A stretch of DNA of 64,000 bases, taken from NCBI GenBank assembly GCA_963704005.1, contig CAVPGJ010000001.1, positions 806,001-870,000 of the forward strand. The letters are read 5' to 3'. Under the pieces are notes generated by a model, which was given only the letters and a program-made list of their open reading frames with translations, made no database searches and had not been told where the DNA came from. Shown here one piece after another: positions 48,489 to 57,174 of this stretch. This DNA is from AC-32 sp963704005. GTDB taxonomy: Bacteria; Actinomycetota; Thermoleophilia; Gaiellales; Gaiellaceae. The position numbers and the translations under genes were made by a program. Within the stretch, counting starts at the first letter, position 1; each line of letters begins with the position of its first letter.

Positions 48489-50021
48489 ATGCTCGTCGTA
48501 ATCGGGATAGCGATCGGCCTGGTCATCGGAGTCGGCGTCGCCTTCCTGTCGCTCTACGCCTTCACGGGCTCCCGGCTTGCCGCCGCGCGGCGAACGCGGC
48601 AGCTGCTAGTCACCGAGGCGCGGCGGGACGCTGAGGCCCTCAAGCGCGAGGCGCAGATCGCCGCCCGCGAGGAGTCGGTCCGCATCCGTGCAGAGATCGA
48701 GGAGGAGGTGGCCGCTCGGCGCTCCGAGACGATCAAGATCGAGGAGCGCATCCTGGCCAAGGAAGAGGAGATCGACGGCAAGCTGACCGAGCTCGGCCGG
48801 CGCGAGCAGGGCGTCTTTGATCGCGAGCAGCACACGAAGCAGCTCCAGGAGGAGCTCAAGGAAGCGCGCGAGTCTGAGATCGCCGAGCTCGAGCGGATCT
48901 CGGGAATGACCGTCAACGAGGCCAAGGCGCACCTGCTCGAGCGCTCCGAGGAGCTGATCCGGCACGAGCTCGCGCGCCGGGTGCGGCAGGCCGAGGAGGA
49001 GGCGCGCGGCGAGGCCAAGCGGCGGGCGCGCAACCTCGTCGCCGACGCGCTCCAGCGGGTTGCTGCCAACCACGCCTCCGAGACGACCGTCTCGCTGATC
49101 GAGCTTCCGTCCGACGATATGAAGGGCCGGATCATCGGCCGGGAGGGGCGCAACATCCGCGCGCTCGAGCACCTGACCGGCGTGAACGTGATCATCGACG
49201 ACACCCCGCAGGCGGTCGTGCTCTCGTCCTTCGACGGGATCCGGCGAGAGGTGGCCAAGCTGACGCTGACGAAGCTGATCGAGGACGGCCGCATCCACCC
49301 GGCGCGGATCGAGGAGATGTACTACCAGTCGAAGGCCGAGATCGACGAGAGCGTGCGCCAGGCGGGCGAGCAGGCGGTCTTCGAGGCCAACTGCGGCGAG
49401 TTCCACGAAGAGCTGGTCAAGCTGCTCGGGCGGCTGCGCTTCCGGACGAGCTACGGGCAGAACGTCCTCAAGCACACGCTCGAGGTCGTGCACCTCGCGG
49501 GGATCATGGCCGCCGAGCTGGACGCGAGCGTCAAGACGGCGAAGCGCGCGGCGCTGCTGCACGACATCGGCAAGGCGCTGACGCACGAAATGGAGGGCTC
49601 GCACGCCGGCCTCTCCGCGCAGTGGGCGCGACGCTACGGCGAGTCGCCGGCGGTCGTGCATGCGATCGAGGCGCACCACTACGAGGTCGAGCCGCAAACC
49701 GTCGAGGCCGTGCTGCTGATCGCTGCCGACGCGATCTCGGCGTCGCGGCCCGGCGCGCGCGGCGAGAGCCTGGAGCAGTACATCAAGCGGCTCGAGACCC
49801 TCGAGGAAGTCGCCGGCCGCCACGAGGGCGTCGAGAAGGTCTATGCGCTCCAGGCCGGCCGCGAGATCCGGGTGATCGTGAAGCCGAAGGAGATCGACGA
49901 CGACGCGGCAGTTCTCCTCTCGCACGAGATCGCCCGCGAGATCGAGGACGAGCTCGATTACCCGGGCCAGATCAAGGTCACCGTCATCCGGGAGTCGCGT
50001 GCAGTCGATTACGCGAAGTAG
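48489..50021 (+). CDS. rny: Ribonuclease Y
   Basis: 510 residues. N-terminal membrane anchor (MLVVIGIAIGLVIGVGVAFL), a long coiled coil (about 30-190, Glu/Arg/Lys-rich), a KH domain (KGRIIGREGRNIRALEHLTG) and an HD domain (ALLHDIGKALTHEMEGSHAG) with metal-binding His-Asp. It initiates mRNA decay at the membrane. With PNPase and RNase J in the same window this gives all three main decay enzymes. Good SD spaced five bases from the ATG. Confidence 0.97.
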   Translation: MLVVIGIAIGLVIGVGVAFLSLYAFTGSRLAAARRTRQLLVTEARRDAEALKREAQIAAREESVRIRAEIEEEVAARRSETIKIEERILAKEEEIDGKLTELGRREQGVFDREQHTKQLQEELKEARESEIAELERISGMTVNEAKAHLLERSEELIRHELARRVRQAEEEARGEAKRRARNLVADALQRVAANHASETTVSLIELPSDDMKGRIIGREGRNIRALEHLTGVNVIIDDTPQAVVLSSFDGIRREVAKLTLTKLIEDGRIHPARIEEMYYQSKAEIDESVRQAGEQAVFEANCGEFHEELVKLLGRLRFRTSYGQNVLKHTLEVVHLAGIMAAELDASVKTAKRAALLHDIGKALTHEMEGSHAGLSAQWARRYGESPAVVHAIEAHHYEVEPQTVEAVLLIAADAISASRPGARGESLEQYIKRLETLEEVAGRHEGVEKVYALQAGREIRVIVKPKEIDDDAAVLLSHEIAREIEDELDYPGQIKVTVIRESRAVDYAK

Positions 50022-50442
50022 CGTCCTCCTGCTGGCGCTCGTGGTCCTACTCGCCGGCTGCGGCTCGAAGGCCTCCGCGAAGGACCGGTACGTGGCGAGC
50101 CTGAACGCGATGTGCGCCAACTTCGCCGCGCGGGAGCAGAAGATCGGCTCGCCGACCAGTCAGGCCGACGTCGCCGCCCGCGGAGACCGGATCGTGCTCG
50201 CCTTCGAGGAGACGATCATGCGGCCGATCCAGGCGCTGCCCGCCCCGCCGGAGCTCAGGCTTCCGGCGCAGCGCCTGCGCACGCTCGCCGTCCAGCAGCG
50301 CGACGTCCTGCGCGAGCTCGCCGACACGGCAAGGGCGGGCGACCTGGCGCGGCTGCAGCTCCTCGCCCAGCGCAACCGCACCCTGAACGCCCAGCTGGGC
50401 CAGATCGCGGGCGACCTCAAAGCCGATTCCTGCGCGAGCTAA
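49999..50442 (+). CDS. Small helical lipoprotein
   Basis: 147 residues from GTG 49999, overlapping rny by 23 bases in another frame. Lipoprotein signal VLLLALVVLLAGCGSK, followed by a helical domain with Cys near both ends (LNAMCANFAARE and ADSCAS), the same pattern as the lipoprotein at 6741-7295. Such short helical lipoproteins are frequent in this lineage's envelope; role unknown. Confidence 0.8.
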   Translation: MQSITRSSVLLLALVVLLAGCGSKASAKDRYVASLNAMCANFAAREQKIGSPTSQADVAARGDRIVLAFEETIMRPIQALPAPPELRLPAQRLRTLAVQQRDVLRELADTARAGDLARLQLLAQRNRTLNAQLGQIAGDLKADSCAS

Positions 50443-50445
50443 TCT
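50440..50445 (+). promoter_or_regulatory. -10 box of leaderless promoter for miaB
   Basis: TAATCT lies 6 nt before GTG 50452 and overlaps the stop of the preceding lipoprotein gene; no Shine-Dalgarno. Confidence 0.45.
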
Positions 50446-50451
50446 CTCAGC

Positions 50452-51768
50452 GTGCGCCGTTACCACGTCACGACGTTCGGCTGCCAGATGAACGCTCACG
50501 ACTCGGAGCGAATCAAGGGCCTGCTCGAAGAGCTCGGTCTCGGCGAGGCGCCCACGCAGGACGAGGCCGACGTGCTCGTCTTCAACACCTGCACGATCCG
50601 AGAGAAGCCCGACACGCGGCTGGCGGCCCATCTTGGCAACGCGCGAATGCTCAAGGAGCGGGATCCCGGGCGCGTGATCGCGGTCGGCGGTTGCTATGCC
50701 GAGGCCCAGCGAGGCCGGATCTTCGAGACCTACCCGTTCGTCGACGTCGCCTTCGGCCCCGGGTCGATTCCGCATCTCGCCGAGTGGCTGGGAGCGGGGG
50801 GCGAGGGCGTCGCGCGCGGAGCCTTCGGCACGGCGGAGGAGCGCGCCTTCGCCGGACGACTGCCGACGCATCGCGAGCGGCGCTTTCAGGCCTGGGTGCA
50901 GATCTCGATGGGCTGCAACTCGGCCTGCGCGTACTGCATCGTTCCCGCCGTGCGCGGCCGCGAGGTCTCGCGCAGGCCAGGTGAGATCGTGGCCGAGGTC
51001 GAGCGGCTCGCGGCGGCAGGCGTGCGCGAGATCACGCTGCTCGGCCAGAACGTCAACTCCTACGGGCGCGACGTCGGCAGCGATTTCGCGGAGCTGCTGC
51101 GCGCGTGCGACGCGGCCGAGGGCATCGAGCGGATCCGCTTCACGAGCCCGCACCCGAAGGACTTCCGCGCGCCGGTGATCGCCGCCATGGCCGAGTGCGA
51201 GGCCGTTTGTGAGCACGCGCACCTGCCGCTCCAGTCAGGCTCGACGCGGGTCCTGAAGGCGATGCGGCGCACGTATTCGCGCGAGCGCTACCTGCGCCTC
51301 GTCGGCGAGCTCCGCGCCGCAATCCCCGACCTGGCGCTGACCACCGACCTGATCGTCGGCTTCCCCGGCGAGACCGAGGCCGAGTTCGAGGAGACGCTCA
51401 GCGCTGTCGAGGAGGTCGGCTACGACGGCGCCTTCACCTTCGTCTACTCGCCGCGGCAGGGAACCGAGGCGGCCGCCATGCCGGACCAGGTTCCGGAGGA
51501 GGTCAAGCGCGAGCGGATCGAGCGGCTGGTCGAGACCGTCCAGCGCCTAGCCGAGCGCCGCAACCGCGAGCGGGTCGGCCGCGTCGAGGAGGTGCTCGTC
51601 GAGGGGCCGAGCCGCACGGACGTCTCGCTCCTGCGCGGCCGCACGCGCCGCAACACGACCGCGGTCTTCGCCGGCTCGGCGCAACCGGGCGAGCTGGTAC
51701 AGGTGCGGATCGAGTACGCGACGTCGACCACGCTCCGCGGCGTCGAACTGGCCGTCGTTGCTGCGTAG
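50452..51768 (+). CDS. miaB: tRNA-2-methylthio-N6-isopentenyladenosine(37) synthase MiaB
   Basis: 438 residues. Radical-SAM methylthiotransferase. N-terminal UPF0004 domain (FGCQMNAHDSERIKGLLEEL; Cys also at NTCTIRE and GGCYAE), radical SAM core with MGCNSACAYCIVPAVRG (CxxxCxxC cluster), and a C-terminal TRAM domain (RVGRVEEVLVEGPSRTDVSL). It acts after MiaA, whose gene lies two genes downstream. Confidence 0.96.
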   Translation: MRRYHVTTFGCQMNAHDSERIKGLLEELGLGEAPTQDEADVLVFNTCTIREKPDTRLAAHLGNARMLKERDPGRVIAVGGCYAEAQRGRIFETYPFVDVAFGPGSIPHLAEWLGAGGEGVARGAFGTAEERAFAGRLPTHRERRFQAWVQISMGCNSACAYCIVPAVRGREVSRRPGEIVAEVERLAAAGVREITLLGQNVNSYGRDVGSDFAELLRACDAAEGIERIRFTSPHPKDFRAPVIAAMAECEAVCEHAHLPLQSGSTRVLKAMRRTYSRERYLRLVGELRAAIPDLALTTDLIVGFPGETEAEFEETLSAVEEVGYDGAFTFVYSPRQGTEAAAMPDQVPEEVKRERIERLVETVQRLAERRNRERVGRVEEVLVEGPSRTDVSLLRGRTRRNTTAVFAGSAQPGELVQVRIEYATSTTLRGVELAVVAA

Positions 51769-51776
51769 AGCAAGCG

Positions 51777-52532
51777 ATGCATAGGCGCAATCTGGTCTGG
51801 GACGGCTGCCTAAACGTCCGGGACCTCGGCGGTCACCGGACCGTGGACGGCGGCGAGACCCGCTTCGGTGCGGTGGTCCGGGCGGACAGCGTCAGCCAGC
51901 TGAGCGAGGCGGGCTGGAAGGCGCTCACAGCCTACGGCGTCCGCACCGTGCTCGACCTCCGGGGCGCGCACGAGCGCGATGACGATCCGCCGGGCGACCT
52001 ACCTGTCGAGGTGCTGCAGATCCCGTTCATGGAGGCGAACGAGGCGGAGTGGGAGGAGATCGCGGAGGAGATCGAAGGAGCCGCCGCGGCCGCGCCCGAC
52101 GTCGCCACCTCGACGCGCGACGTCTACCTCATCTTCCTCGAGCGCTTCGGAGCCAACATCGCTGCGGCGCTGAGGGCCGTCGCGAACGCGCCCGAGGGCG
52201 GGGTGGTCGTGCACTGTGTCGGCGGCAAGGACCGGACCGGCCTTCTGGTCGCCTTCCTGCTCCACCTGGCGGGCGTCTCCGACGAGGAGATCGCGGCCGA
52301 CTACGCGCTCAGCGAGGAGCGCCTCCAGCCGCGGCACGAGGTCTGGTTCGCCGCCGCCGACAGCGAGGAGGAGCTCGAGCGCCTCCGCCGGATCGCCCAG
52401 ACACCGAAGGAGTCAATGCTCGGCGTCTTCCGCGAGCTCGAGCGGCGCCACGGCAGCATCGAGGCCTACCTTCGCTCGGCCGGGGTGACCGAGGACGAGC
52501 TCGAGCGCCTCAGAGCGCGACTTCGTGGCTGA
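51777..52532 (+). CDS. Tyrosine/dual-specificity phosphatase (Y_phosphatase3 type)
   Basis: 251 residues. P-loop VHCVGGKDRTGLLVAFLL gives the HCxxGKDRTG active site of the family; the N-terminus NVRDLGGHRTVDGGETRFGA and a C-terminal helical part (ADYALSEERL) agree with PF13350-type phosphatases, which act on phosphotyrosine, phosphoinositides or nucleotides depending on member. Substrate unknown. It lies between miaB and miaA and overlaps miaA by eight bases. Confidence 0.88.
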   Translation: MHRRNLVWDGCLNVRDLGGHRTVDGGETRFGAVVRADSVSQLSEAGWKALTAYGVRTVLDLRGAHERDDDPPGDLPVEVLQIPFMEANEAEWEEIAEEIEGAAAAAPDVATSTRDVYLIFLERFGANIAAALRAVANAPEGGVVVHCVGGKDRTGLLVAFLLHLAGVSDEEIAADYALSEERLQPRHEVWFAAADSEEELERLRRIAQTPKESMLGVFRELERRHGSIEAYLRSAGVTEDELERLRARLRG

Positions 52533-53433
52533 GCAGGTGATCGCAATCTTCGGCCCGACTGCGTCGGGCAAGAGCGCGGTCGCGGAGGAGATCGCGCGCA
52601 GGGTCCCGGCGGAGCTCGTCTCGGCCGACTCGATGCAGGTCTACCGCGGCCTGCCCATTCTCACCAACCAGTCCGAGGCGCGGCTGGTGGGGATCTGGGA
52701 TCTCGACCACGAGGCGTCGGTCGGCGAGTACCAGGAGCTGGCGCACGCCGCGGTCGACGAGATCCTGGCCGCCGGCCGAACGCCCGTCGTCGTCGGCGGC
52801 ACCGGCCTCTACCTCCGCGCGGCCTTGGCCGAGCTCGACTTGCCGCCCGCGCCGGAGCCCGGGGCGCGCGAGCGCCTGGAGGGGCTCTACGACGAGCTCG
52901 GCGGCGAGCGGGCGCACGAGCTCCTGGCCGAGCAGGATCCGGCCGCGGCGGCCAGCGTCCACCCGAACGACCGGCGCCGCGTCGTGCGCGCGCTCGAGCT
53001 GGCCGAGGCAGGCTCGTCGCTCAAGCCGGCAGCCGACCGGCTCTGGGCGGGCGAGACGAGACACCCGACGCTGATCGTCGGCCTCGACCTCGAGCTGCCG
53101 CGCGAGGAGCTGCGCCGGCGGATCGAGGAGCGAACCCGCGAGATGTTCGAGCGCGGGGTGGAGGAGGAGGTCCGGCGAGCACTGGCCGGCCCGATCTCGC
53201 GCACCGCGAGCCACATCCACGGCCTGCGCGACATCGCCGATCTCCCGCGCGAGGAAGCGTTCGAGGCCCTGGTGACCCGCACGCGCCGCTACGCCGTGTA
53301 CCAGCTCCGCTGGCTGCGCCGGATTCCGGGCGTTGTTAGCCTGAACGCGGAGCGCGACCCGGGCGACCTGGCGGATGAGATTCTCGAAATGGCACGGTCT
53401 CGGCAACGACTACCTGCTCGTGGAGCGGGCTGA
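52525..53433 (+). CDS. miaA: tRNA dimethylallyltransferase MiaA
   Basis: 302 residues. Adds an isopentenyl group to A37 of tRNAs reading UNN codons. P-loop FGPTASGKSAVAEEIARR, the SADSMQVYRGLPI motif, VVGGTGLYLRA and VHPNDRRRVVRALE are present. GTG 52525 overlaps the phosphatase end. Its last 59 bases overlap the dapF start in another frame, an unusually long overlap for this window. Confidence 0.96.
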   Translation: MAEQVIAIFGPTASGKSAVAEEIARRVPAELVSADSMQVYRGLPILTNQSEARLVGIWDLDHEASVGEYQELAHAAVDEILAAGRTPVVVGGTGLYLRAALAELDLPPAPEPGARERLEGLYDELGGERAHELLAEQDPAAAASVHPNDRRRVVRALELAEAGSSLKPAADRLWAGETRHPTLIVGLDLELPREELRRRIEERTREMFERGVEEEVRRALAGPISRTASHIHGLRDIADLPREEAFEALVTRTRRYAVYQLRWLRRIPGVVSLNAERDPGDLADEILEMARSRQRLPARGAG

Positions 53434-54154
53434 GCTGAGCGTCCCGCTGACGCCTGAACGCGTCAACAGGATCTGCGACTACCACTTCGGCGTCGGCTCG
53501 GACGGCATCCTCGAGGTCGTCTCCGCGGATGGCGACACGGCCGAGGTCGTGATCTGGAACCCCGACGGCTCCGTCGCCGAGCTGTCGGGGAACGGCACTC
53601 GCATCGCGGCACGCTGGCTCGCGCGCCGGGCCGGGAGCGACCGCGTCACGATCCTCGTCGGCCCACGCACGGTCAATGCGCGGCTCCGGGGCGAACGAGA
53701 GGTGGAGCAGGAGATGGGCGCGGTCGAGGTCGGCGCGCCGGAGACGATCGACGTGGGCGGCGAGCCGGTCGAGCTGACGCCGGTCTCGGTCGGCAACCCG
53801 CACGCCGTCATCCGGCGGGCGCCCGACCGCGGCGAGCTGCTGCGGCTCGGGCCGCTCGTCGAGAGCCACTCGCGCTTTCCGGAGCGCACGAACGTCCAGC
53901 TCGTCCGGGTCGACGGCGACCACGACCTGACGGTCGGCGTCTGGGAGCGTGGGGCGGGGGAGACGCTCTCGTCCGGCACGAGCGCCGTCGCGGCGAGTGC
54001 GGCCGCGATCGCGAACGGCTGGTGCGAGAGCCCGGTGACCGTGCATCTCGCCGGCGGTGATCTCCACGTCGAGCTCGAGGACGGACGGGCGACGCTGACC
54101 GGGCCGGCCGAGGAGATCTGCCTGGTCGAGCTCGCGGAGGAGTTCGAGCTGTGA
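53375..54154 (+). CDS. dapF: Diaminopimelate epimerase-like DapF lacking both catalytic cysteines
   Basis: 259 residues, normal DapF length and two-fold. The MRFSKWHGLGNDYLLVE start, GSDGILEV, VIWNPDGSVAELSGNGTRIA and GVWERGAGETLSSGTSAVAA match DapF throughout, but the two catalytic Cys (normally in CGNGxR and ACGTG) are Ser here: Ser71 and Ser200. Ordinary DapF converts LL- to meso-diaminopimelate using this Cys pair. So this may be a poor epimerase, one with changed chemistry, or a different substrate enzyme. Flanked by a DapL-like aminotransferase, which fits DAP synthesis. The stop codon TGA forms the first bases of repeat copy D. Confidence 0.88.
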   Translation: MRFSKWHGLGNDYLLVERAELSVPLTPERVNRICDYHFGVGSDGILEVVSADGDTAEVVIWNPDGSVAELSGNGTRIAARWLARRAGSDRVTILVGPRTVNARLRGEREVEQEMGAVEVGAPETIDVGGEPVELTPVSVGNPHAVIRRAPDRGELLRLGPLVESHSRFPERTNVQLVRVDGDHDLTVGVWERGAGETLSSGTSAVAASAAAIANGWCESPVTVHLAGGDLHVELEDGRATLTGPAEEICLVELAEEFEL

Positions 54155-54225
54155 GGCGTCGCTTGCGATGCCGATTCCAGGACGCGCGAGCTCTGCTCGT
54201 GTGTCCGTCTGAAATGACCAGTCGA
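54153..54225 (+). repeat. 73-bp two-hairpin dispersed repeat, copy D
   Basis: Forward copy beginning within the dapF stop codon. Stem-loop 1 GGCGTCGC-TT-GCGATGCC (one G-U); stem-loop 2 GGACGCGCGAGC / GCTCGTGTGTCC with TCT loop (two G-U); tail GTCTGAAATGACCAGTCGA. The A of its last base begins an ATG at 54225 that is in frame with dapL but is probably not the true start. Confidence 0.88.
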
Positions 54226-54251
54226 TGCGAGTGTCGTCAGAGGTTTACGCC

Positions 54252-55430
54252 GTGAGATTCGCCAAGCGCCTCGACCAGGTGCCGCCGTACCTGTTCGCCG
54301 AGCTGGAGCGCAAGATCACACAGAAGCGGCGCGAGGGCGTCGACGTGATCAGCCTCGGCATCGGCGACCCCGACCTGCCGACTCCGGAGCCGGTCATCGC
54401 CGCGCTCGCCGAGGCCGCGCACGACCCGGCAACGCACCAGTACCCCACGAACCACGGTTCCGAGGAGTTCCGTGCCGCCGTCGCCGGCTTCTACCGCGAC
54501 CGCTTCGGCGTCGAGCTCGACCCGTCGGCAGAGATCGTGCCGGCGCTCGGCGGCAAGGAGGCGGTGGGACACGTTGCGCTCGTGCTGCTCGACCCCGGCG
54601 ACATTGCCCTTTCGCCGGACCCCGGGTACCCGCCGTACACATCGGGGCCGCTGTTCGCAGGCGCCGACGTGCACTACCTACCGCTCGAGCAGGCGAACGC
54701 CTTCCAGCCCGATCTCGAATCCGTCCCCGCCGACGTGCTCGCGCGGGCGAACGTGCTCTTCCTCAACTACCCGAACAACCCGACCGGCGCCGTCGTCGAG
54801 CCCGGCCTGTTCGAGCGGGCAATCGAGCTCGCGCGCGCGCACGACCTGGTCGTCGTCCACGACAACGCCTACTCCGAGATCTGCTTCGACGGCTACCGCG
54901 CGCCTAGCTTCCTCGAGACGCCGGGCGCGAAGGAGGTCGGGATCGAGATCTTCTCGCCGTCGAAGGGCTGGAACATGACCGGCTGGCGCGCCGGGCTCGT
55001 CGCCGGCAATGCCGAGGTGGTCGAGCGCTACCGGCAGCTGAAGACGAACCTCGACTCGGGCATGTTCGTCGCCGTGCAGCGCGCGACCGTCGCGGCGCTG
55101 ACCGGGGCGCGCGAGTTCCCGCGCGAGATGTCGGAGGTCTACCGCCGCCGCCGCGACCTGGTGGCCGAGGCGCTGGGGGCGATCGGCCTGGAGGTCGAGC
55201 CGCCGCGGGCGACGCCCTACTTCTGGGTTGCGGTTCCGGAGGGCTACACCTCGGAGTCGTTCGCCGAGCTCGTCCTGGAGCAGGCCGGGGTCGTCGTATC
55301 GCCGGGGCCGGCGTACGGGCCGAGCGGCGAGGGCTTCTTCCGCATCTCGCTGACGGTGCCCGACGAGCGGCTGGAAGAGGCCGTGCGGCGTATCGAATCC
55401 TCCCTGCGAGCAGGCATAATCGAGGCGTGA
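54252..55430 (+). CDS. dapL: LL-diaminopimelate aminotransferase-like PLP enzyme
   Basis: 392 residues from GTG 54252, giving the conserved start MRFAKRLDQVPPYLFAELER. Class I/II aminotransferase: DVISLGIGDPDLPTP, NYPNNPTGAV, HDNAYSEICFDGY and the PLP Lys in SPSKGWNMTGWR. The closest recognisable group is the LL-DAP aminotransferase-like proteins, and the dapF neighbour supports this, but related enzymes act on other amino acids. The upstream ATG 54225 belongs to repeat copy D. Overlaps hflX by GTGA. Confidence 0.87.
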   Translation: MRFAKRLDQVPPYLFAELERKITQKRREGVDVISLGIGDPDLPTPEPVIAALAEAAHDPATHQYPTNHGSEEFRAAVAGFYRDRFGVELDPSAEIVPALGGKEAVGHVALVLLDPGDIALSPDPGYPPYTSGPLFAGADVHYLPLEQANAFQPDLESVPADVLARANVLFLNYPNNPTGAVVEPGLFERAIELARAHDLVVVHDNAYSEICFDGYRAPSFLETPGAKEVGIEIFSPSKGWNMTGWRAGLVAGNAEVVERYRQLKTNLDSGMFVAVQRATVAALTGAREFPREMSEVYRRRRDLVAEALGAIGLEVEPPRATPYFWVAVPEGYTSESFAELVLEQAGVVVSPGPAYGPSGEGFFRISLTVPDERLEEAVRRIESSLRAGIIEA

Positions 55431-56737
55431 CGGCACATCAGCCCGACCCGGCGCCCGGGGCCGAGCCCGAGCGCGGGTTCGTCGTCGCGGTGCTGGCCCA
55501 GGGGGTAGCCGCCGAGGACGAGCTGGCCGAGCTCGAGGAGCTGGCGCGCACGGCCGGGGTCGAGCCCTTCGGGTCGATGGTGCAGCACCGGGCCCGGCCG
55601 GATCCGCGCACGTACGTCGGCAAGGGCAAGCTCGCCGAGCTGAAGGAGGCGTATCCGGCCTCGAAGGCGGAGGTCCTGCTGGTCGACGACGAGCTCAGCC
55701 CCGTCCAGCAGCGTGCGCTCGAGAACGAGCTCTCGGCGCGGGTGGTCGACCGCACGCAGTTGATCCTCGACATCTTCGCCCAGCACGCCGTCAGCGCCGA
55801 GGGCAAGCTCCAGGTCGAGCTCGCGCAACTCGACTACAACCTGCCCCGGATGCGCGGCCTCTGGCAGCACCTCGAGCGCCTCGGCGGCGGCGTCGGGACC
55901 CGCGGCCCCGGCGAGACGCAGCTCGAGACCGACCGCCGCCTCGCGCGCCGGCGGGTCGCGCTCTTGCGCCGCCGCCTGCGCACGCTCGGGCAGCAGCGCG
56001 CGACGCGCAGGAAGTCGCGGCGCCGCTCGCAGACGCCGACGATCGCGCTCGCCGGCTACACCAACGTCGGCAAGTCGACGCTCCTGAACGCGCTGACGGG
56101 CGCGGGGGTCTCCGTCGACGACCGCCTGTTCGAGACGCTCGACCCGACCACGCGCGGCTTCGATGTGGACGGCCGCCGCTACCTCGTGACGGACACGGTC
56201 GGCTTCATCCGGCGCCTGCCGCACCAGCTCGTGGAGGGTTTCGCCGCCACGCTCGAGGAGACGCTCGTCGCCGACGTCGTCCTTCACGTCGCCGACGCCT
56301 CGGTGCCTGAGGCCAGGCTCGACGAGATGCTCGACGCGGTCGAGCGCGTGCTCGGCGAGATCGGCGCCGGCGAGCTGCCGGTCGAGCTCGTCCTGAACAA
56401 GGTCGACGCGATCGACCCGCTGACGCGCCGCCGGCTCGCGAACCTGTTTCCGGACGCCTTGCTCGTCTCGGCACGGACCGGGGAGGGACTGGACGAGCTG
56501 CGGCGCCGCGTAGCGGACCGGTTCGCCGACCGTTTCGAACCGGTCCGGCTCTTGATTCCATATGCGGACGGCGCGCGGCTCGCCGAGCTGTACGCGCTCG
56601 GTGCACCGGTCGACGAGCGCGCCGACCGGCCGGAGGGCGTCTTCGTCCGGGCGCGGCTGCCCCGGAGCGAGGTGCGCCGCTTCGCGCCCTACCTGCTGGC
56701 AGAGCCGCGCGAGGCCTCCGCCCGGTCGCGCCGGTGA
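55427..56737 (+). CDS. hflX: GTPase HflX
   Basis: 436 residues. N-terminal HflX domain with QHRARPDPRTYVGKGKLAEL, a glycine-rich linker LGGGVGTRGPGETQLETDRR, then the G domain: G1 GYTNVGKSTLLN, G3 DTVGFI, G4 NKVD. HflX binds 50S/70S ribosomes and rescues or splits stalled ones under stress. A CATAAT hexamer is 6 nt before the GTG. It overlaps dapL and dut ends. Confidence 0.96.
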   Translation: MTAHQPDPAPGAEPERGFVVAVLAQGVAAEDELAELEELARTAGVEPFGSMVQHRARPDPRTYVGKGKLAELKEAYPASKAEVLLVDDELSPVQQRALENELSARVVDRTQLILDIFAQHAVSAEGKLQVELAQLDYNLPRMRGLWQHLERLGGGVGTRGPGETQLETDRRLARRRVALLRRRLRTLGQQRATRRKSRRRSQTPTIALAGYTNVGKSTLLNALTGAGVSVDDRLFETLDPTTRGFDVDGRRYLVTDTVGFIRRLPHQLVEGFAATLEETLVADVVLHVADASVPEARLDEMLDAVERVLGEIGAGELPVELVLNKVDAIDPLTRRRLANLFPDALLVSARTGEGLDELRRRVADRFADRFEPVRLLIPYADGARLAELYALGAPVDERADRPEGVFVRARLPRSEVRRFAPYLLAEPREASARSRR

Positions 56738-57174
56738 TCGAGCTGCCGGTGCGGCGGCTGCGCGAGGACGCCGTCCTGCCCGAGCGCGCGTATGCGGGCG
56801 ACGCCGGTCTCGACCTGGCCGCCTGCGAGCGGCACGAGTTGGCGCCCGGCGAGCGGGCCGTGGTGGGAACCGGGCTCGCCGTAGCGATCCCCGAGGGCCA
56901 CGCGGGCTTCGTGCAGCCACGCTCCGGCCTCGCCGCGCGGCACGGCCTTTCGGTCGTGAACGCGCCGGGCCTGATAGACGCGGGCTACCGCGGCGAGATC
57001 CGGGTCGTGCTGCTCAATACCGACGCCCGAGAGCCGTTCGTCGTCGAGCCCGGCATGCGGATCGCCCAGCTCGTCGTCCTGCCGGTGCCGGAGCTCGAGC
57101 TCGCCGAGGTCGAGGAGCTTCCCGAGAGCGAGCGCGGCGTCCGCGGCTTCGGGTCGTCAACCCGCCCTCGCTGA
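56734..57174 (+). CDS. dut: dUTP diphosphatase Dut
   Basis: 146 residues, trimeric dUTPase. Motifs I-V visible: YAGDAGLDLAACE, VQPRSGLAARHGL (motif II/III), VVNAPGLIDAGYRGEIRVVL, and the C-terminal RGVRGFGSSTRPR arm. It hydrolyses dUTP to keep uracil out of DNA. GTG 56734 overlaps the hflX stop. The stop lies three bases into the following tandem repeat array. Confidence 0.95.
   Translation: MIELPVRRLREDAVLPERAYAGDAGLDLAACERHELAPGERAVVGTGLAVAIPEGHAGFVQPRSGLAARHGLSVVNAPGLIDAGYRGEIRVVLLNTDAREPFVVEPGMRIAQLVVLPVPELELAEVEELPESERGVRGFGSSTRPR

Noticed and set aside
48398..48634. 78-codon + frame over the start of rny
   Set aside because: Overlaps the rny coding region in another frame and is Arg/Ala-rich shadow sequence.
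54225..54251. ATG 54225 as the start of the DapL-like gene
   Set aside because: The ATG begins at the last base of repeat copy D and would add nine residues absent from the family's conserved MxFAKRL start; GTG 54252 fits better.
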